From Cochliopodium minus (Eukaryota > Discosea > Himatismenida > Cochliopodiidae), in NCBI GenBank assembly GCA_024220525.1, contig JAMYWO010000580.1:5116-16358 (forward strand): a stretch of 11,243 bases of DNA. Reading direction: 5' to 3'. This document shows, piece after piece, positions 6,504-11,243 of this stretch. The position numbers and the translations under genes are program-made. The notes beneath the pieces were generated by a model. The model saw nothing but the letters and a program-made list of their open reading frames with translations. It was not told where the DNA came from and did not search any database. The first letter of the stretch is position 1; every line of letters begins with the position of its first letter.

Positions 6504-8418
6504 ATGATGGATAATGCATTTAATTCACCTTTTGGCACCAATACCTTTGGTGGTTTCAATAATAATAATAACACAATCAATACAAATACCAATCCAAATA
6601 ATGATACTATCATCAATAATGTACAAAATGATGGTATTTCATGTTTGGCATGGTCTCATGATTCCAGATTTTTTTCAGCAGGCAAATATCATAAATATAA
6701 TATAATATATTGTAATTTATAAAATTTATTCTTTTAACAAATTACAATACATAGGTTCATGGAATCAAGAAGTAAATCATAATGAATATTCATTTATCAT
6801 CATGTTGATAATTCATGATATCATTGACTAATTAAAAATTTATAGATCAAGGTATGGGGTGTGGGTGATAATTCTTTGAAAGCAACTTATAATTTGAATG
6901 CTCCCATTTTGTGCTCTACATGGACGAATGTAAAAAAATTTTAAGTATTAGATTTGAATTTTGAGTTTATATTTGCAAATATCTTCAATAACAATAAAGT
7001 TTTTCAATTTATAAAAGAGATATCTCATCATTTTGGATAAATATTCAAAGGATCTTAAGATAATATACCCATATTATATATATTTACTTTATGTAGTGAC
7101 ATGGCATTTTTTTATTATCAAACATTTTTTATCAAAACACAAAAGGATGGCAAAAAAATCTTGACGGGAGGATGCGACAACAAAGGGATAATGTACGACC
7201 TCGAACACAAAACATCATCGATCGTTGCGATGCACGAACAACCCATCAAGACAATCAGCTTCCTCGAGAATTACAACATCGTCGCCACAGGGTCGTGGGA
7301 CAAGAAGATCAAGTTCTGGGACGGCAAGTCTTCTGAGCCAAAGAGGGTTTTGACTCTTCCTGAACGTGTCTACTGTACAGAGATCAAGGGTGACATCATT
7401 GTAGTCGGAACTGCTGAAAGGCACATTGTTTATTATGATATCAGAAAAATCGAGACTCCCGTTAAGGTAAAAAAAAAAATTCATTTTGAAAAAAAAAATT
7501 TTGAAGAATATTATTTTTTTCTTTAAAAACAATTCTTCTTCATTATTTCCATTTCTTATTTTTTTTATTTGATGTTTTTTTACTCATCCTTTTTAAAAAA
7601 GACTTTTTACAGTCCTTTGAAATATCAAACAAGATGTATTACCATCTTTCCAGACAAAGACGGTTTTGCTATTGGGGGAATTGAAGGTAAATTTAGTTTT
7701 ATCTTTTTCATTATTTTTTGTTTTTATTTTTATTTTTTTAACACCTTATTTTTTAAATTTCTATTATTTATTTCTTTAACGTTTTTTAATTCAGGTAGAG
7801 TTGCTATCCATCATTTCTCTGAGCAAGATCAAACCAAAAATTTTGCTTATAAGTGTCACCGTGAAGATAAAGATGTCTACGCAGTCAACTCTATCAGTTT
7901 CAATAACTTGCACAAAACCTTCGCTACTTGTGGAGCAGATGGATCATTTAGTTTTTGGGATAAAGAAGGTGAAAAAAAAAAATTTAAAAAATTTAAAATT
8001 TCATAACTTAAAAATTCTTTACTAATCAACCATTTTATTTTTAAAAAAAATTATTTAAAAACAAAATATTGGGGGTTTTTTTAAAAACATTTTAATTTAA
8101 CATAAAATTTTTATATTATTTTGGTTTCTTTTTCTTAAATTTTTTTTAAATCTTTAATTTTAATCCTCCTTTTTTTATTTACTTTTCTTTTTCTTTTTAA
8201 TTTTTTAAAATTTAATTTTTTTAGCTAAATCAAGATTGAAATCATTTCAAAAGTTACCAACATCCATCTCCTGCGGTCTTTTCAGCCCTGACTCCAAGTA
8301 TTATTTATACTCCGCATCTTACGACTGGCACAAGGGATCTGCTGGCCTCAACAACATCAACAACATTTATTTGCATACTGTACAAGAGGCTGAAATTAAA
8401 AAGAAAAACAGAAATTGA
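6504..8418 (+). CDS. RAE1: RAE1/Gle2 mRNA export factor (WD40 protein)
   Basis: RAE1 (Gle2) is a seven-bladed WD40 propeller at the nuclear pore that binds the NUP98 GLEBS motif and aids mRNA export; it also acts in mitotic spindle assembly. Exons 6504-6681, 6755-6771, 6846-6929, 7146-7466, 7602-7686, 7795-7968 and 8225-8418 join to 350 residues (human 368). Diagnostic stretches: SAGSWNQEIKVW near 58-69; ATGSWDKKIKFWD at 130-142; VLTLPERVYC at 151-160; VVGTAERHIVYY at 169-180; GFAIGGIEGRVAIH at 211-224; YKCHRE and VYAVNSISF; GSFSFWDKE; and ASYDWHKG at 297-304. All match the human protein closely in order and spacing. The N-terminus has an FG-like start (FGTNTFGGF), as in human RAE1, followed by an Asn/Thr-rich stretch. 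Intron 1 is GC-AG and exon 2 is only 17 nt. Two ATGs are in tandem (6504, 6507); either may be used. Confidence 0.95.
6682..6754 (+). other. GC-AG intron of RAE1
   Basis: The exon ends TCA GCA G and the intron begins GCAAATATC and ends ATACATAG before GT TCA TGG. This join alone restores the conserved SAGSW motif. The nearest GT donor downstream would insert about ten residues (KYHKYNIIYC) into a propeller blade and lose the Gly of SAGSW. The intron is 73 nt long. Confidence 0.8.
6755..6771 (+). other. 17-nt microexon of RAE1
   Basis: The exon GTTCATGGAATCAAGAA codes for the end of Gly plus Ser-Trp-Asn-Gln-Glu and connects SAG to IKVW in the first WD blade. It is flanked by a GC-AG intron (6682-6754) and a GT-AG intron (6772-6845). 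Conservation of the blade on both sides supports it. Confidence 0.8.
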
Positions 8419-8735
8419 AACTGAAAAAAAACCATCTTTGTTTTCCTTAACACATCTTTAATGAATAAAAAAAATTTTTTTCAAATAAATATCCTTTTTC
8501 TTTTTATTATCTCAATCTTCTGTTCAATTTTTAGAAAAGTCCGCATTAATTCTTTTTAAATTTCGCATCCAACTATTTTATGAAGATTCCATCCTATTCT
8601 ATAAATAATAGACAATCAAAATTATTTTTTATCTAATTCGCATTCTAATGAGAATTATTTGGCCGTATGAATGAAAAGGAGTTTGGGAGAATAAAAAAAT
8701 AAAATATTTCTGTAATAAAAAATTAAATTAAAAAA
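8419..8735. other. RAE1/DRAM intergenic region
   Basis: These 317 bases lie between two plus-strand genes. I found only short frames closed by stops, such as one at 8648 (ATGAGAATTATTTGGCCG...), and no RNA gene. The last 30 bases before 8736 are A-rich. The region probably holds the RAE1 3' untranslated part and the promoter of the next gene. Confidence 0.45.
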
Positions 8736-9959
8736 ATGATCCATAGAATTATCCCATTTTTTACTAGTATTTTATTTATCCAAATTACCTCTTTTATTAT
8801 TTCAATTTAATTTTCGGAATGAAGGTATATTGGCTTTGTCAACCTTGATGATTTGTATGATAGTCTCCGTAACAAAATCAGATCTTATGAAGGATTATGG
8901 AATACTATTTCCTTATATAAGCGACACAGGGAAAGGTATATATTTTAAAATCCATTTAAAATCCTGGCAAAGCAAATATAAATAATTTCATTAAATGATC
9001 TATTAAAATAAAACAAAATTAACTTTTTTTAACTTATTATGATCAAAAATGAATTGAAATATAATGAATTATATTTTTATAATTCTTGAAATTTCCATTT
9101 TAATTCGAAAAGATTCTCCATCCTATTACATTTTCTTTGTTGGCTTGACATTATCGAGTTTTCTATGGATGATCACCTCTATTCTCGACCGCAAGTACTA
9201 CATGGCCCACTTTAGAGAAAATTTGGGCGAAACAAACAAAAGAATTAAAAATGCATCTATTTTCATTTCGATGACTGGCTGTAAAAATAAAAAAGAAAAA
9301 AGAAATATTATAAATTTTGTTATAATAAAACTATGAAAGGTGTATTTTTGTCTTTATTGGCAATTTTTGATGCTGCAAGATTCCCCAATTCACACTTAAT
9401 TTTTGCGTTAACCTTTTTTGTGAGGTAAAAAAAAAAAATAAATAAATAATTTAATATTATTTTTTAATTTAATAAATTTAAATTTTTTTAAAAGTGAAGT
9501 GGTTTATTGTGTATTGTCAACTTTCTGTTCATATAAAATCAGCCTTGTTTTTCAAGAATTCAAAAAAAATTTTGTGGTTAAAGCTGTCATCACCTCTTTA
9601 ATGCTGTTTTTCTTCATTCTTTACATTCCAGTTGGTCTCATAATCACTTGTTGGGTTCTGAAGCCCGGAACGGAGTATCCTGAATATTATTATGATCAGT
9701 GTCCGAGTAAAAAAAAAATTCAAGTTTTCAAAAATAATTTTTAAACAAAAACAGAAATTAAAATATAAATAAAATAAAAAATAAATAAAATTAAAAAATA
9801 ATTTAAAATTAAAAAATAATTTTAGAATCACAAGAAATGCGAGTGATTTCACAGTATTTTTGCATCTTGTTCATCATGTTATTCATATCGACTGTATCAT
9901 TCGACTTCAAAAAGCTGGAAGGGATGTACATCGAAATAGACAACGAAATGGAAAAGTGA
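8736..9959 (+). CDS. Frag1/DRAM/Sfk1 family membrane protein
   Basis: Six exons (8736-8766, 8825-8935, 9113-9280, 9340-9424, 9495-9706, 9826-9959) join in frame to 246 residues, the usual size for DRAM proteins (238-266 in human). The first loop carries FPYISDTGKDSP at 39-50, the family signature (LPYISDTG...P in DRAM1/2). About six hydrophobic segments are visible: roughly 5-27, 52-71, 96-114, 123-145, 160-184 and 207-228. FDAARFPNSHLIFALTFF (113-130) matches the conserved FD....H...A..FF segment. Human DRAM1/2 are lysosomal/autophagy modulators; PGAP2 remodels GPI anchors in the Golgi; yeast Sfk1 works at the plasma membrane. The ISDTG motif favours the DRAM branch, but the exact role is inference. 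The start is a 31-nt first exon chosen because it supplies the N-terminal membrane helix in frame; the longer exon 2 frame has no upstream ATG. Acceptors are mostly AAG. Confidence 0.85.
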
Positions 9960-10153
9960 TCAACAAAAAACAATGAACATTTTAATGCAAAAAATAATAC
10001 AAAGTTTTTTAAATTACAAATTAAAGTTTTTTTTTATTCAAAGAAATATTTTAATTTCAAATCGAAATTAATATTTTTTTAAAATGAAAACTAAAAAGAA
10101 ACTTTTTTGTTCTCATCCTAAAAAAAAATTGAAAAGAGATTAAACATCATCTT
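9960..10153. terminator. Convergent 3' flanks of DRAM and eS30 genes
   Basis: Here 194 bases separate two converging genes. It is almost entirely A/T with A and T runs (for example 10026-10034 and 10117-10130), which could serve polyadenylation on both strands. AATAAA-like signals are too frequent in this composition to assign one. No gene is seen. Confidence 0.4.
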
Positions 10154-10525
10154 TTACATGAATCTATCTTGTGCGTTTGGTCCCTTCTTCTTTCCATCAG
10201 TGGAAACTTGGGAGAGGAATCTTCTGTTGTACAAGAGTCTCTTTTTTGCTCTTCCAGTTTTCTTCTTGAAACCTTGGGTCTTGTCAACCTTTGGTGTTTG
10301 ATTTTTTACTTTTCCGACCTTTGCCAATCCTTCCAAATTCAAAAATATTAATTTTTTAAAAAACACCATATATTAATTTGTTTTATTGCTGATATTTTCT
10401 ATTGATTCTTTATGTGAGAGGGATTGTTGAAAAATTAAATAAATTTTCATATTTTCATTCTTCCAATTCTTTATTTGTTTGTTATTCAAATGAATTTTGA
10501 GTTTACCTCCGTGTACCTTTCCCAT
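10154..10525 (-). CDS. RPS30: Small ribosomal subunit protein eS30
   Basis: Two minus-strand exons, 10507-10525 (19 nt, six codons plus one base) and 10154-10329, join as a split Gly codon to 64 residues. [14 protein letters not shown] matches the KVHGSLARAGKV start of eS30, and [22 protein letters not shown] and GKKKGPNA are the family's conserved blocks in order. eS30 is a small, basic 40S subunit protein near the decoding centre. In animals it is made as a fusion to the ubiquitin-like FUBI; here the coding region starts directly at eS30 with Met-Gly, as in yeast and many protists. The C-terminus has a few extra residues (QDRFM) after the usual GPNA. The 177-nt intron ends in TTTGGAAG. A longer frame that begins at 10369 within the intron is not the start, since it lacks KVHG. 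Confidence 0.95.
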
Positions 10526-10893
10526 TATTAATTATTTGTTTGTTTTGAGTTGTTTTTCTAAACTTTTTTTTTATTTATTTTTACAACATCGTTAAAAAAA
10601 AAGACTTTTGTTTTTTATTTTTTATATTTTGAGAAATTTATTGGAAACCACAAATTTTATTCACTTCAATAGAAAAATTAACCTTTATTTGAATTTCTAA
10701 AATCAAAAACAAATGCAACTATTGGCAGATAATAGTTCATTAAAAACATTTATTATATAAAATTAATTTTTTATTTTATTGAAAATAATTTGTAAATTTC
10801 AAAAATGAAAAAACTAAAAAACTCAAATTTGTATTTAAATTTACGAAAGAGACTGATGAACCAAAATTTGAACAATATATTTAATAAATAAAA
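10526..10893. other. Intergenic region upstream of eS30
   Basis: These 368 bases lie between the start of eS30 and the stop of the next minus-strand gene. It must contain the eS30 promoter; T runs such as 10565-10573 (A runs on the coding strand) sit 40-50 bases upstream of its ATG. No ORF, RNA gene or repeat is seen. Confidence 0.45.
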
Positions 10894-11243
10894 TCACTTA
10901 TTTTTGAAGGTATTCTGCTTGTTATGAATCTTTTTGAGTTTTTCTAAAGTCAAATTTCGGACATCAATCTTACAAAAAGAAAGCTGCTTCAAAACGCCAA
11001 AAGAAAGAGGAAGATCCAACTTCTCCTTGCCCTCATCCTCGAACACTTTGACAACCGCCAAATAGACAGACTCAGAAGGCCTCAGGAAGTTCATAGATAG
11101 ACAGAAAGTCCTCTCTTCTTCGTTCTTTATGCTCAACAACTTCTCCTCTACGACATAACGAGACTTTGAGACGTCACTGTGTTGGTCCAATACCACTTTG
11201 TTTCTTGGAAAAAAGTTTATCAATTTTATTCATTTTTTTTTAA
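10894..11243 (-). CDS. Unrecognised protein, 3' exon only
   Basis: The minus-strand frame is open from just inside the window edge (after an in-frame TGA near 11232) to a TGA at 10894-10896, giving about 109 residues. Composition is clearly coding: it is much richer in G+C than its flanks and charged, with segments such as VVEEKLLSIKNEEERTF, FLRPSESVYLAVVKVFED and RNLTLEKLKKIHNK. No ATG exists in this frame near its 5' limit; the ATG near 11231 is in another frame that closes soon. So this is most likely a terminal exon whose acceptor lies at about 11200-11225 (for example after TTCCAAG), with the rest of the gene beyond the window. The alternation of hydrophobic and polar residues suggests a mixed alpha/beta fold. 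I recognise no family. Confidence 0.5.

Noticed and set aside
6514-6705. Alternative-frame ORF over RAE1 exon 1 rich in Ile/Pro
   Set aside because: It is a product of the AAT/ACA repeats read out of frame; the correct frame leads into the conserved GISCLAWS blade.
7215-7532. Long antisense ORF of about 105 codons opposite RAE1 exon 4
   Set aside because: It lies over the GC-richer WD40 exon and continues into an intron of A/T runs; the translation shows no domain, while the plus strand is clearly RAE1.
7569-7612. ACAG at 7609-7612 as the RAE1 exon 5 acceptor
   Set aside because: It is a better-looking acceptor but puts exon 5 out of frame; the AAAAAAG at 7601 keeps the frame into SPLKYQTRC.
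10169-10369. ORFs starting inside the eS30 intron on either strand
   Set aside because: The minus-strand version is eS30 exon 2 with intron-derived residues at its start; the true start with KVHG is at 10525. The plus-strand version is its antisense.

Overview
The window is very AT-rich nuclear DNA from a eukaryote with small, tightly packed, intron-rich genes. The signs are spliced eukaryotic genes (RAE1, ribosomal protein eS30, a DRAM-type membrane protein), short AT-rich introns (mostly 50-330 nt), an Asn-rich stretch in RAE1 and A-rich leaders before start codons. This fits a free-living protist such as an amoebozoan or heterolobosean amoeba, but the sequence does not settle the lineage. 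An aspartate carbamoyltransferase encoded alone, not inside a fused CAD protein, argues against a typical dictyostelid.

Layout. (1) 1-1868, minus: an EF-hand/TPR-repeat gene in at least five exons, 5' end uncertain, preceded in the window by a 9-bp minisatellite. (2) 1891-3270, minus: a TTC39/Iml2-family gene in seven exons that seems to stop halfway through the family domain. It may instead run into the EF-hand/TPR exons as one gene. (3) About 3500-4174, plus: the 3' end of an ADP-ribosylglycohydrolase gene. Its last two exons are clean; upstream coding-like DNA is broken and ends at an ambiguous base (3810), so there is an assembly join or a pseudogene. (4) 4175-4885: about 700 bases with no gene seen. 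(5) 4886-6337, plus: complete aspartate carbamoyltransferase, six exons, 345 aa. (6) 6504-8418, plus: complete RAE1/Gle2 mRNA-export WD40 protein, seven exons, 350 aa. (7) 8736-9959, plus: complete Frag1/DRAM/Sfk1 membrane protein, six exons, 246 aa. (8) 10154-10525, minus: ribosomal protein eS30, two exons, 64 aa. (9) 10894-11243, minus: 3' exon of an unrecognised gene.

The genes are unrelated in function (pyrimidine synthesis, nuclear export, membrane biology, translation), so this is ordinary housekeeping chromosome, not a cluster or mobile region. I found no new multi-gene system. The most interesting material is in the splicing: one apparent GA-AG intron, one GC-AG intron next to a 17-nt microexon, and AAG as the 3' splice site of half of the 28 introns I could place. 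The second point of interest is the unresolved border between the two minus-strand TPR genes. All exon joins are my own manual models, supported by reading frame and by family conservation across the joins.
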